From the NCBI RefSeq assembly GCF_900114155.1, contig NZ_FOSC01000006.1, forward strand, positions 105,048 through 169,047: a DNA stretch of 64,000 nt, read 5' to 3'. Positions 1 through 9,966 of the stretch are shown piece after piece. The position numbers were made by a program, and so were the translations under genes. The stretch is from Marinobacter persicus (GTDB lineage: Bacteria > Pseudomonadota > Gammaproteobacteria > Pseudomonadales > Oleiphilaceae). The notes below the pieces were generated by a model. It was not told where the DNA came from and searched no databases. It worked only from the letters and a program-made list of their open reading frames with translations. The number at the start of each line of letters is the position of its first letter. The stretch's first letter is position 1.

Positions 1-91
1 CCGGTTCATCCCCGCGAACGCGGGGAACAGGAGACTGGGCAGAACTTAATGAGGATGCGGACCGGTTCATCCCCGCGAACGCGGGGAACAG
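1..91 (-). CRISPR. Type I-E CRISPR array, leader-proximal end (2 repeats, 1 spacer visible)
   Basis: Two identical 29-nt repeats lie at 2-30 and 63-91, separated by one 32-nt spacer (31-62). This is the unit size of type I-E arrays. Read on the minus strand, the repeat starts CTGTTCCCCGCG and ends GGGGATGAACCG, with an internal palindrome (CCCCGCG/CGCGGGG) that would form the hairpin cut by Cas6e. The cas operon ends at 202 on the same strand, so 63-91 is the first, leader-proximal repeat and the spacer at 31-62 is the newest acquisition. The array continues past the left edge, so its length is unknown. Confidence 0.97.
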
Positions 92-201
92 TCTAATCGT
101 ACACAATTGTTTTATAAGAAAAAAATAATGCTGGCAATATCTACCAGCATTATTTTGGACTTACCGAGATCTCACATTTTTAAAGATCATATAGATTTCA
201 A
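92..201 (-). promoter_or_regulatory. CRISPR leader with candidate pre-crRNA promoter
   Basis: This AT-rich segment lies between the cas2 stop and the first repeat, the place expected for a leader. On the minus strand there is a TTGCCA at 137-132 and a TATAAA at 116-111, about 15 nt apart. That would start transcription roughly 10-15 nt before the first repeat. The -35-like hexamer lies within the terminator hairpin described at 119-156. The spacing is short for a sigma-70 promoter, so this is a candidate only. No convincing IHF site was recognised. Confidence 0.55.
119..156 (-). terminator. Intrinsic terminator of the cas operon inside the leader
   Basis: A perfect 11-bp stem (124-134 paired with 144-154, extendable by two A-T pairs) closes a 9-nt loop. 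On the minus strand it is followed by seven T residues (125-119). It lies 46 nt after the cas2 stop, so it should end cas mRNA before the array. That would separate cas transcription from pre-crRNA transcription. Confidence 0.75.
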
Positions 202-1417
<1,216 letters not shown>

Positions 1418-1427
1418 ATAGCCCTCC

Positions 1428-2120
1428 CTAGCGGCGGCGCACCATCAGCATGCCGCAACCAAAGGCCTTGCTCCTGCCCAGACCACGGAAAAGCGTCTCT
1501 TGAAAACGCTGTTCGTCAGTCACGCGCAACACTCCCTCATAGTCGATGGAAGAAAACTGAATATTTTTGTTGTTGCGCTTGTTGATGTGCTGCCGGTAAC
1601 CACCAAGCTGGGGCACGCTTTCCAGTGCAAAGCCCGAACGTTCAGAACGCTTTTCAAGCCATTGAATGGCCGCCTCATCCATCCGTTTACGAATGGCTTC
1701 CGGATCATCAAGACCCTCTCTTTTGCATTCGGTCTTTGCATCCATCAAAACATCGTGTCGAACGGAGCGACCGGTCGCGGTTTTCCTTGAGACCGTTGGA
1801 TTTGCTCTCAGCCTGAACACAAGCACATCACCCGTGGCCAGAACCGGAGAAAACGGTTTGCTGTGCACCTCCAGCAACCCCGGCACCGGCACGGGCTCTG
1901 GCTCAGAGAGCACGTAAAACAATGGCAAACCTCTGGGGTTTTCGCCTGCGGACAGCTGATCCTGTTCCATTTCCTGCCGGAACAAGAAGGACCGGTCACT
2001 TTCATCGGAAAACAGGCGCCAAAGAAGCTGATGGTTTCCGTAAGCCTCGCCACTCAGTACAGACAGGAGCTTCGCCCTATCCAATCTATCCGTTGCAACG
2101 CGCACACGGGACATATACAT
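1428..2120 (-). CDS. cas6e: Cas6e/CasE pre-crRNA endoribonuclease
   Basis: Cas6e cuts the repeat RNA at the base of its hairpin and stays bound to the crRNA 3' end in Cascade. The N-terminal segment around NHQLLWRLF carries a histidine (about residue 30) where the catalytic His of the family sits. The C-terminus has the glycine-rich RNA-binding loop (GLGRSKAFGCGMLMVRRR). Two consecutive ATG codons (2123 and 2120) are possible starts. The second is chosen because AAGGAGG lies seven bases before it and only four before the first. Either way the start overlaps the cas5 stop, so the two are translationally coupled. Confidence 0.95.
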   Translation of the reverse strand: MYMSRVRVATDRLDRAKLLSVLSGEAYGNHQLLWRLFSDESDRSFLFRQEMEQDQLSAGENPRGLPLFYVLSEPEPVPVPGLLEVHSKPFSPVLATGDVLVFRLRANPTVSRKTATGRSVRHDVLMDAKTECKREGLDDPEAIRKRMDEAAIQWLEKRSERSGFALESVPQLGGYRQHINKRNNKNIQFSSIDYEGVLRVTDEQRFQETLFRGLGRSKAFGCGMLMVRRR

Positions 2121-2842
2121 CATCGAACCTCCTTGATCCTGGCGTGATGCTCTCTGCGACCACGGAATTGCCAGCGGCTGCGGCTGACAACCTCGTCTTC
2201 CGGATAGCGGGTATCCTGAGGCTCAATGTCACCTCCTTCACCCTCCCAATAGAAGTCGACGACATCCCCCAAATCCAACAACTGCCTTTGCCTCTCATGA
2301 AGAGCCGGGAAGTCAGTGTCCAGTGCTTGTCGTATACCGTCTGCCTGCACCACTTTCGGAAGCAAAGGCACGGCCAACGGGCAGGATTTTCGACCGAGGT
2401 ACAAGGTGAACTTGGGTTTTTGGAGAGCAGTCTGCAACTCGGCAAGCGACCAGTCACTGGCGTCGCTAAGGGCTACCCCCACTCGCCAAAACCCATCACA
2501 CCGATACTCCCGTCGGGATATGATTGTGTTCAGACGGTCGCTGGTGAACCCTATTTCCTCTTTTCGTGTCGCGTACTGCGCCTTTTTGTTTCTTTTGGGC
2601 ACCTGAACGGTATGAAAATCCCGAATCACATTGCCTGGCGCCAGTTGCTTGACCGAGAACCGAACCGAATTAGCCAGCGCCTGTTGATTGGGCGCATCGT
2701 CACGCTCGATGCCCAGCGCTGCCGCCAGGAGCCCCAGTAACGCAGAGCGCCCGGGATGGTCAGAGCTGGGCCGGGATTCACCAACGGCCGGTGCGCCCCA
2801 ACTTGCCAGGGGCCCATAAAGTTGAAATACCAGAACGTCCAT
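2120..2842 (-). CDS. cas5e: Cas5e/CasD Cascade subunit
   Basis: Cas5e caps the 5' handle of the crRNA in Cascade and contacts Cse1. The 240-residue protein starts with the Cas5 ferredoxin-like strand (MDVLVFQLYGPLASWG), followed by a GESRPSSDHPGRSALLGLL segment typical of CasD. It lies 12 bases downstream of cas7 and overlaps the cas6e start, so it belongs to the same polycistron. Length and order match Escherichia coli-type I-E systems. No frameshift is seen. Confidence 0.95.
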   Translation of the reverse strand: MDVLVFQLYGPLASWGAPAVGESRPSSDHPGRSALLGLLAAALGIERDDAPNQQALANSVRFSVKQLAPGNVIRDFHTVQVPKRNKKAQYATRKEEIGFTSDRLNTIISRREYRCDGFWRVGVALSDASDWSLAELQTALQKPKFTLYLGRKSCPLAVPLLPKVVQADGIRQALDTDFPALHERQRQLLDLGDVVDFYWEGEGGDIEPQDTRYPEDEVVSRSRWQFRGRREHHARIKEVR

Positions 2843-2854
2843 CTCCAGCCTCTT

Positions 2855-3892
2855 TTAGTCCGCTTTAAGAAAATCCAGAAGCTCGTCAAAGGAACCTTCA
2901 CCAGAAGACACGTCCAGGCTGTAGCGGCTATCGGCACAGGCGCCGTAGGCTTGGTCAAAACGCTTCGCTTGATCCTTGAGCGCTGCGATTGAATCGTGTT
3001 CCTGGTCACTGCCCTGGATCGGTTTCAGAAAGGACACAGACAAGGACCTAGGCTGTTGCGGGCCCTTCTCTGCCAGAACGAAGCTGGCATAGGCGCGGGA
3101 ACCGAAACTGTTTTGTTTGCCCGTGGGAGCAACTTTAACGGCGGCTTCTGCCAATGCTGCGATAGCACGATCCGCCAACTCTTCGTTACCGGAGAGATTG
3201 TTTACCAACTGGTCCCGGTTGATACAGACGTAGCTATAGAACAAGCCGGCCGCAAACCCCGTTTCGCCAATATGGGCGGCACCCCGATCTTCTTCGCCAC
3301 TATTGAGATCATCAACGGCGGTAAAATAGTCATCTTCAATCACAACGGGGTGAACGGTCAGCGCATGGGCTACCTGACACGCAGCTTCCACGTTGAAGGC
3401 CGGGTCTGCCGCCAGCATTCTGCCAAATAAAGCGACATCAACCGCAGTTGGATTCTTTCTTAGCAGCGACAATTCTTCCTTTTTTGGAGCGCGGTTCTCG
3501 TCAACAAGAGTGCTTACCAGCTCGTCCACCGCCTGATTCTCTTCCGGTCCGATGTGTGCGAGCTGCTCGATCTCCTCGCTGTCTTTTTTAAGCGCCCCAA
3601 AAACGTCAGCAATATCACGGGCCCATTTCTGGGCGTCTTTTTCTTTTATGCCGGCTTCTTCCAGCTTTTTCCGAACCTCAACCCCCAACCGCTTGGTGCG
3701 AACACCTACATGGCCGGCAGCGGCCTCTTGAAAAAGATCCGAAATACGCCAGTGCCGTTTCAGGCTCTGCGAGGAAACACGCAAGCGTTCCAGACCGCCC
3801 ATCCGGGCAGTTTTGGGGCGGCCCAGATCATCCCGGTTAAGATTGGCGGGCGGATAAGACGTCAAAAGGTGAAGCTGAACAAACGTTGTCAT
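2855..3892 (-). CDS. cas7e: Cas7e/CasC Cascade backbone subunit
   Basis: Cas7e polymerises along the crRNA spacer to form the backbone of Cascade. The 345-residue protein opens with the Cas7/CasC signature (FVQLHLLTSYPPANLNRDD) and continues with GLERLRVSSQSLKRHWR, the conserved RNA-binding start of the family. It sits between cse2 and cas5, as in other I-E operons. The gap from cse2 is 27 bases and the gap to cas5 is 12. Length is normal for CasC. Confidence 0.96.
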   Translation of the reverse strand: MTTFVQLHLLTSYPPANLNRDDLGRPKTARMGGLERLRVSSQSLKRHWRISDLFQEAAAGHVGVRTKRLGVEVRKKLEEAGIKEKDAQKWARDIADVFGALKKDSEEIEQLAHIGPEENQAVDELVSTLVDENRAPKKEELSLLRKNPTAVDVALFGRMLAADPAFNVEAACQVAHALTVHPVVIEDDYFTAVDDLNSGEEDRGAAHIGETGFAAGLFYSYVCINRDQLVNNLSGNEELADRAIAALAEAAVKVAPTGKQNSFGSRAYASFVLAEKGPQQPRSLSVSFLKPIQGSDQEHDSIAALKDQAKRFDQAYGACADSRYSLDVSSGEGSFDELLDFLKAD

Positions 3893-3919
3893 CGTAATTT
3901 CTCCCTGGATATTCCCTGT

Positions 3920-4528
3920 TTATTTCTGATAGCCGGCCAATGCCGTGAAATAGTCTCTGGCCCAATACACCGCCAAGCGGTGCCGGGTATCGCTATCCTG
4001 CTCGTTCTGATGTTCCCGTGCCCATTGGAGAATGCCGTCTGCCAACGAGGTAACATTAACGCTCTGACCCAAAAGAGCGATGGACCGCCGACACCGGCGC
4101 ATAAAAGCATCCAGGTCATCACTCTTCTGCAGCTGGGCAAACCGTAATTCGCTGACGTAAGGCTTACCGGTTTTTTCTTGCTGGCTACCCATCCCGGCGG
4201 CAAACGAACGGCTGCCATCGTGCTGGCGAACATCCGCCAATGCACCAGCGACAACGCCCCAGGCCAGCATTGTGGTTTCATTGTCTGAAACGCTCTCAGA
4301 GATCGTGAACCAGAGATTGCGAAACCCCTCCGTCAGTAACGCATCATCAACCGTCCTGCAGCGTCTTAATTCGGCCCGGTGCGCAGGGGGATAAGCAGGC
4401 GGCGTGCTGTCTCCGCACAGTTTCTGCAGCAGCGATTGCTGGTTGTGCAATCTGGCCCACCAAATCATCAATTGGTGCTGCAAAGCTTCCGCCAGCAACA
4501 CCTGGTAATGCACTTTATGCGAGGTCAT
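3920..4528 (-). CDS. cse2: Cse2/CasB Cascade small subunit
   Basis: Cse2 forms the dimeric inner belly of Cascade and stabilises the displaced non-target strand. The 202-residue, mostly helical protein is recognised mainly by position and by CasB-like segments (ELRRCRTVDDALLTEGFRNLW and a C-terminal FAQLQKSDDLDAFMRRCRR region). Its start overlaps the end of cse1 by four bases (ATGA type), which indicates coupling. Sequence identity within this family is generally low, so the operon context carries much of the weight. Confidence 0.93.
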   Translation of the reverse strand: MTSHKVHYQVLLAEALQHQLMIWWARLHNQQSLLQKLCGDSTPPAYPPAHRAELRRCRTVDDALLTEGFRNLWFTISESVSDNETTMLAWGVVAGALADVRQHDGSRSFAAGMGSQQEKTGKPYVSELRFAQLQKSDDLDAFMRRCRRSIALLGQSVNVTSLADGILQWAREHQNEQDSDTRHRLAVYWARDYFTALAGYQK

Positions 4529-6177
4529 GGCTGCTCCTTGTCAGTCACTGTTTGCCTACTGCCTGAAGACTGGCCCTCTTCGGGCAATGAATCCATTCCT
4601 GCCAGCTTGCGAAAGTTTTTGGCTGATTTGTTCTTGCCAAACCAGCTCGTGAAGCCGTTTCGCGCTTGGGTAATCCGTTTGAGATTCAGCGTTTCCGGGG
4701 GGCCACCCAATGTAAGATCATCAAAAATGATGAGCGCCTGTTTGCGAACGTAGAGGTACCAATTTTGCGCGACGGCCTGCGGCATTCGTTCAATATCGTC
4801 ATCCAACAGGTGAGAACCAAGCTCTGACAAAGCATCAAAGAACCGCTGCTCTGTTGTCTCCCAAAAGCGTGAATCAATGTAGTCAAGGTCACCTTTTGCG
4901 TCCGAGGGCCGCTTAAACCAGGCTTCCTTGGTGCTGCGTTTAAGTTGCCTGCATACGTCGGAGGCGTAGCCAATCATCATCCTGAGCCAACTTTGCATTC
5001 GTTCCTGTTGGGATTCAGGCATAGCGAGAAAAGGTAGCTGTGTGCCAACCCATCCACGCGGTTTCATGTTGTCCATGTCGTATCCGAATGCCCAGAGGCG
5101 GGCGACCCGTGGCAATGCAATATCCTCAGCTTCACACTCGTCTGCTTTTCGCGGATAGTCCTTCACATTCTCGGCAGGTAAATTGCCCTCTCCTTTTTCA
5201 TCGATGAAAACCAGACTGTCCCAATGTCGATAACCAATTCCGCCTGGCTGGCCCTTGATGGACAGAGGCGGTTCCTGAGGCTTTTTGGGGTCTTTTCGGT
5301 AGGGTGTTAATGGATGAACCCAGGGCCCACCGTAATTGTTTCCGTAATTCCGAGCCCGTAGCCCTGTCACCATCCGGGATCCCTGGCGACCACAGAGATC
5401 ACAAGACGCTTCCCGATTATCAAATGCCAGCCGGTACCGCCTCGGCATGGCCCAATAGACATGCAGCGGATGGACTTGAGTGGGCAATACCTGCTGCCCC
5501 TTTTCGCTGGTGCGTGTGGGTTCCATCCAAGGGAAAACTTGCGGATCAGCCTGAGAGACTTGCTCACCGTCTAGCTGGTCACGCTTCAGTACGTTAATCC
5601 ACAACTTTTCCCACAATGTGCTAGTCGAGCTTGCGGGCATAAGCAGAGTGGTGAGTGGGCCACCGCCCCTAAGACCTGTCCTGTACCCCTTACCACCGGA
5701 CGGAGCGTTAATCTGCATGGTGAACAAGGCAATCGCAGCACACTCGGGGCAAATGGCTTCTGCCCTACCCTCTTTAACGAAATGATCCGTGTTGTTCTGG
5801 ATGGTTGAGGCGCCGGGAGAATCAATCAATAACCCGGCGATGGAATTGGCCGGTTCTTCTTCCAGTGATTCATAGTCCTGCATAAAACATGGGCCACCGT
5901 CTTCCAGCTCGAAGCCTTCCGCAAAAGCATCCAATGGTTCGGCAAGTTCACCCTCAGAGGGTGGAGCCTCGTAGCGATCCATCCAGACATCTGCATTTTC
6001 CGGCGCGAACGCGGTTTGCAGCAGCCCGATGAGAAATTGATAAGCCGCTCCCTGAAAGTCCGCCCGTGGCAGGGCCAGATCAACCACCTCTGGCAACGCC
6101 ATGCTCGTGATCGCCAGGTATTCTGTGTGGCCATCCCGTTTTTGGAATGGCAACCATGGGTCCCTAAGCAAATTCAT
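4525..6177 (-). CDS. cse1: Cse1/CasA Cascade large subunit
   Basis: Cse1 recognises the PAM, starts target unwinding and recruits Cas3. The 550-residue protein begins NLLRDPWLPFQKRDG, the typical CasA opening. It contains two paired-cysteine segments (ICPECAA and CDLCGRQGSRMVTGLR) consistent with a zinc-binding region found in part of the family. It follows cas3 after 48 bases and overlaps cse2. It is slightly longer than the E. coli protein. The PAM specificity cannot be read from the sequence. Confidence 0.95.
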   Translation of the reverse strand: MNLLRDPWLPFQKRDGHTEYLAITSMALPEVVDLALPRADFQGAAYQFLIGLLQTAFAPENADVWMDRYEAPPSEGELAEPLDAFAEGFELEDGGPCFMQDYESLEEEPANSIAGLLIDSPGASTIQNNTDHFVKEGRAEAICPECAAIALFTMQINAPSGGKGYRTGLRGGGPLTTLLMPASSTSTLWEKLWINVLKRDQLDGEQVSQADPQVFPWMEPTRTSEKGQQVLPTQVHPLHVYWAMPRRYRLAFDNREASCDLCGRQGSRMVTGLRARNYGNNYGGPWVHPLTPYRKDPKKPQEPPLSIKGQPGGIGYRHWDSLVFIDEKGEGNLPAENVKDYPRKADECEAEDIALPRVARLWAFGYDMDNMKPRGWVGTQLPFLAMPESQQERMQSWLRMMIGYASDVCRQLKRSTKEAWFKRPSDAKGDLDYIDSRFWETTEQRFFDALSELGSHLLDDDIERMPQAVAQNWYLYVRKQALIIFDDLTLGGPPETLNLKRITQARNGFTSWFGKNKSAKNFRKLAGMDSLPEEGQSSGSRQTVTDKEQP

Positions 6178-6225
6178 ACATTCATCCTCTGTCGATCCCT
6201 AAATGTCTCGGGAAATGTGAACGAC

Positions 6226-8964
6226 TCACGCCTCCGATCTATTGTCATTCCCCGCCTTGCGGGGGCTGTACAGGCCCATGGAAGGGCTGTACCTGAAATC
6301 GCCCACATCAAAAGGCCCCAGCCATAACCGGGAAAACCGAAGGCCCGGGTGTTTGTCAAACAGGGCATCCTGCAGGTCGCGCCACTCTTCCGGAAGTTCT
6401 GGCAGCTTATCCGCCAAGGATTGCCTGATAGAGATTTGGCTCATTTCCCATGGGTGCGGCCCATCAGCTACCGGCAACAGCCGCTGCTTTGTGTCATCAA
6501 GTTGAACCAGGGTGACCTTGATGCTGGGCTCGTCTGTCAATCGGGTTCCGATATCCACCTCGGCCTGCCAGCCACTCCGGGCACTGCTGACCTCATAGCC
6601 TTTATCCAGGTCCAGTCGATTGAACTGCGCCATGGCCGACTGACTCTGCCTCTCGCCTTCGTGCTCGAAATAGCTGTCCTGCAACTGCTCGGGAATGGCC
6701 TCATCCGCCTCTGGCCCATACACAGTTTCGATGAGCCAACGCGCCCTCTCCGGTACCCGAATAACCCCTTCACTAATCAGCGCCCGCAGTGTTAACCAGA
6801 GCTGCCCATGGTTTCGGTAAACAGCGGCGGTGCCCGGCAGGAATCGACTCACCCAATCTTTGGCAGGCGTGTGGGTGAACGCGGGTGCAAGCACACGCAA
6901 AACGGGAGGCTGGCGCTGGTCACCCCCATCGGCTATCGGCAGGAGGTTGCCGGACGAGTCACGACTGTGACGATGAAGCCGACCGGCTCGCTGAATCAGC
7001 AAATCAATCGGCGCCAGGTCCGACACCATGACATCCATGCAGATGTCCAGCGACTGTTCAAGCACCTGGGTACCAATCAGAATACGACCGGCCCTGTCTT
7101 GATAACCGGAACGCTTGCCGAACCAATCCAGTGCCTGGCTTTCAATCCATTGGCGATCCGCCATGGTGAAGCGGCTGTGAAACAGCAGAACTTTATCGGG
7201 CTCATCAACACGCGCCCGAATCGCTTCATATGCTTCAATGGCATCATCGACGGTATTGCGTATCCAGCACGCACACTGACCTTGCTGTGCAGAGCCTACA
7301 ACCAGATCGAGTGCCTGCGACGACTGGTCCAGATGCTCAACCGCCAACGCTCGAGCAACGCTGGAGCGGGTGGGCAAAGGTGTTTCGGCCATTGATTCGC
7401 GACTCAGTGACGTTGCAAGAGGGAAACTGGCGCTCAAAAGAGTCTGCTCGGTCACAACGCCAAGCCCTTTGTGCCAGGCATTTAGCAGTTTCTCCCGCAT
7501 TTCCAGCGGCAAGGTTGCTGTTAAAAGCACTGCGTAACCACCTTGCCGGGCATGCAACTCCAGAACAGCGCACAAGAGCGTGAGCATGTAATCGTCGCAG
7601 GCGTGAATCTCGTCAACAATCAGCACCTTGCCAGCCAGTCCCACCATTCGTAAGGATTGGTGGCGAAAAGGCAGAACCGCCATCAACACCTGATCAACCG
7701 TACCAACCCCCACATCCGCCAGCAGCGCCCGTTTCCGGGAATCGGCAAACCACTGATTGCACACAGCGGAAGCGCTTCTCTCCTCGGGGAGATAATTTGA
7801 ATCCTGGGGCTGCCCGGGAATAACCGACACCTGAAAGCCTTCGTGTAGCTTTTGAGCCCCATGAGCCAGAACAATGCTTGGAGTCTCTTCTGAGTCATAC
7901 CATCGCTGATAGAAGGTCGAGATGCGGGAATACATCGCATTGGAGGTGGCCATGGTCGGCAAGCCGAAGTAGACGCCGTGGGCCAGGCCCTTACTGAGCA
8001 GACGATGGGCAAGCGTAACGGAGGCTTCGGTTTTTCCCGCTCCGGTTACGTCTTCGAGAATAAACAACTGCGGCGTGGAAGAAAGCTCTACCGCTTCAGC
8101 CCACTGCTGAAGCGGGGTAGGCTTAAAACCGAAAAAACTCTCTACCCCGGGAAATACCGTTGCGGACCTGGGATGATCAAAGCCCAAGCGCTGTACCTGT
8201 AATCTGGCACGAGGCAAAGCGTATTCTTGCCAATAGGCTTCAAGAGACATGGGCTCGGTCACATAGGAAAAGACACTCTGATCCGACCCCAGCCAATCTG
8301 CCAGTACCGCGAGCCCCGCCAGCTGCCAGGTCACTCCCCTGAGTTTCTCTGACCACGATTCGTCCGCCATTAGTCCAGCGGGCCAGTCCGGCTGGATCAA
8401 CCTGGCCACATCCATCGCAAAGGAGCTGGCGGCTAGCTCATCCTCTTTCAGGAAATCCGCCCCTGCCCGCCTGCTTCCCGCTTCCACCGGCTGACCATGG
8501 TGACCAAACGAGGTTTCAAGCAAGGCCTCCATGGCCCGGCGAGCGGCGCGCCTAGGAGGTGCCTGCTCCGGCCATCCGCAAATGGCTACTCGGTTATCCT
8601 TGAACACATCACTCCGCCTCCAGAGCACCCATCCCAAGGCTGCGTGCCCGCCGGGAACATCGTAGCTGAATCCCACATCCGGCTTTTTAACCACCTCTGC
8701 CTCAGGGGACGCCAGCGCTTGAAAAGATTGCGAAAATTTCCCCAGATCGTGGATGGCTAGCAGATAGCTAAAGATCGACTGCAGTTGATGATCCGACAGG
8801 CCTAATGCGCCCGCTACAGAGCGACCGAATGAAGAGGAACCATCCAGCAAACAAGCGCCAACAGCGGCAACATCCAAACAGTGGTAGGGCAACAAATGAC
8901 AGGGGCTGCCAGTATTATGATCAGCAGGTTTGGCCTTGCCCCAATAACGCAGGTAATTATTCAC
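6226..8964 (-). CDS. cas3: Cas3 helicase-nuclease, type I-E
   Basis: Cas3 is recruited by Cascade and degrades target DNA with an N-terminal HD nuclease and a superfamily-2 helicase. Metal-site residues of the HD domain are visible (H23, H72-D73 in IHDLGKF, H155-H156 in FGHHGQP). They are followed by Walker A GAGKT (about 308-312), the DEIH box (about 451-454) and the late motif QRAGRLHRH. The GTG at 8964 is preferred over the GTG at 8970, because AGGGAG directly abuts the upstream codon and is correctly spaced for 8964. At about 912 residues it is full length and is the first gene of the cas operon. Confidence 0.96.
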   Translation of the reverse strand: MNNYLRYWGKAKPADHNTGSPCHLLPYHCLDVAAVGACLLDGSSSFGRSVAGALGLSDHQLQSIFSYLLAIHDLGKFSQSFQALASPEAEVVKKPDVGFSYDVPGGHAALGWVLWRRSDVFKDNRVAICGWPEQAPPRRAARRAMEALLETSFGHHGQPVEAGSRRAGADFLKEDELAASSFAMDVARLIQPDWPAGLMADESWSEKLRGVTWQLAGLAVLADWLGSDQSVFSYVTEPMSLEAYWQEYALPRARLQVQRLGFDHPRSATVFPGVESFFGFKPTPLQQWAEAVELSSTPQLFILEDVTGAGKTEASVTLAHRLLSKGLAHGVYFGLPTMATSNAMYSRISTFYQRWYDSEETPSIVLAHGAQKLHEGFQVSVIPGQPQDSNYLPEERSASAVCNQWFADSRKRALLADVGVGTVDQVLMAVLPFRHQSLRMVGLAGKVLIVDEIHACDDYMLTLLCAVLELHARQGGYAVLLTATLPLEMREKLLNAWHKGLGVVTEQTLLSASFPLATSLSRESMAETPLPTRSSVARALAVEHLDQSSQALDLVVGSAQQGQCACWIRNTVDDAIEAYEAIRARVDEPDKVLLFHSRFTMADRQWIESQALDWFGKRSGYQDRAGRILIGTQVLEQSLDICMDVMVSDLAPIDLLIQRAGRLHRHSRDSSGNLLPIADGGDQRQPPVLRVLAPAFTHTPAKDWVSRFLPGTAAVYRNHGQLWLTLRALISEGVIRVPERARWLIETVYGPEADEAIPEQLQDSYFEHEGERQSQSAMAQFNRLDLDKGYEVSSARSGWQAEVDIGTRLTDEPSIKVTLVQLDDTKQRLLPVADGPHPWEMSQISIRQSLADKLPELPEEWRDLQDALFDKHPGLRFSRLWLGPFDVGDFRYSPSMGLYSPRKAGNDNRSEA

Positions 8965-9118
8965 AAACACTCCCTGTTCAGTACTCCATCAAAGATTACA
9001 TCACACACTGCCCAAAATATTGCAGCACATCAAAACCATCCATAGAAACGCAAGAAAATGGTCATTATGTTCACGGCAGCCCTTAAAGGACTCCCGGCGA
9101 GTAACGAAGGAATAACTT

Positions 9119-9718
9119 TTACTCGTTGGGCAAGGAGTCGCCGATACAAAGCTCAAAAACCTGATTCATCTTGCGGTAATCACAAATAACCGCATCGATG
9201 CTGGCCTGCATCCATAAATTTGAGTCCACCGGGCTCCAGTCGACTTCGAAACCAGCATTAATGACTATAAAGTCGCAGAGCAAGCGTAAAGTACGGCCAT
9301 TCCCTTCCCTAAAAGGATGTACCACGTTCAGATCGCCACAAAACTCTGCAATTTCAATAATAAGATCTTCCTTTGGCAGATCCATTAGCCAATGCTTCAC
9401 CTCAAGCTGGCGAAATAGTTTTTGAGCTTCAGGCACTATCCGGTTAGCTACACAGAAGCGGGTGTCTCCTTTTGAGATATCAATCGTACGTGGCTCGCCG
9501 GCCCAGGTATAAATGTCTTCAAACAGTCTCTGGTGGAGAGATTTCAGGAGAGAAAAATCATAAGGAGGGGCGCTGAAATCAATGGACTCTGCCGCAATTT
9601 CAGTCAAGTCTCTCTCGGCAAGCTCAAGAGAAGTATCATTTTTTATATTTAGCTTATTAATCAGAATATCGGTGCCGGGATAACAGTAGGGGTCCTGTCC
9701 AACACCGTACTTATCCAA
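9119..9718 (-). CDS. fic: Fic-domain AMP-transferase (toxin)
   Basis: Fic proteins transfer AMP, or sometimes other groups, from a nucleotide to target protein hydroxyls. The full active-site motif HPFREGNGR is at residues 134-142, with the catalytic His at 134, and the flap region (GEPRTIDISKGDTRFC) precedes it. At 199 residues it is close to E. coli Fic. It starts two bases after the stop codon of a small YhfG-like gene, so the pair forms a class I toxin-antitoxin-like module with the inhibitor in a separate protein. It lies just upstream of cas3. The target is unknown. Confidence 0.93.
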   Translation of the reverse strand: MDKYGVGQDPYCYPGTDILINKLNIKNDTSLELAERDLTEIAAESIDFSAPPYDFSLLKSLHQRLFEDIYTWAGEPRTIDISKGDTRFCVANRIVPEAQKLFRQLEVKHWLMDLPKEDLIIEIAEFCGDLNVVHPFREGNGRTLRLLCDFIVINAGFEVDWSPVDSNLWMQASIDAVICDYRKMNQVFELCIGDSLPNE

Positions 9719-9720
9719 GG

Positions 9721-9903
9721 TTACGCCGTTGCTTTACACTTGTGGATTGCCAAAGCCTCTGCCTTGGACGGGAGCTTTTCATCCGCAGCATGTTCTCTCA
9801 CATCGAAACCCTCCAGCCTCAAGCTGGCAATGTAATTTTTTCGGCGAATTCGAGCAAAGTACGCCTTTTTGGCTTCGTAACTAATATTGGACAAAGTACC
9901 CAC
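9721..9903 (-). CDS. yhfG: YhfG-family Fic inhibitor (antitoxin-like)
   Basis: This 60-residue basic protein is encoded immediately before fic. It contains S27-LRL-E31-G32, which fits the class I inhibitory motif [S/T]xxxE[G/N] whose glutamate blocks ATP binding by the partner Fic protein. The RRKNYIASLRLEGF segment resembles E. coli YhfG (RNRNFQASRRLEG). The short length and coupling to fic support an antitoxin role. The annotation rests on the motif and context rather than on overall similarity. Confidence 0.85.
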   Translation of the reverse strand: MGTLSNISYEAKKAYFARIRRKNYIASLRLEGFDVREHAADEKLPSKAEALAIHKCKATA

Positions 9904-9966
9904 CCCTCAGCTGAGAACAACTAACATTAACCAGTTTAGCGCCACCCAAACCCGAGTCAACCCTCC

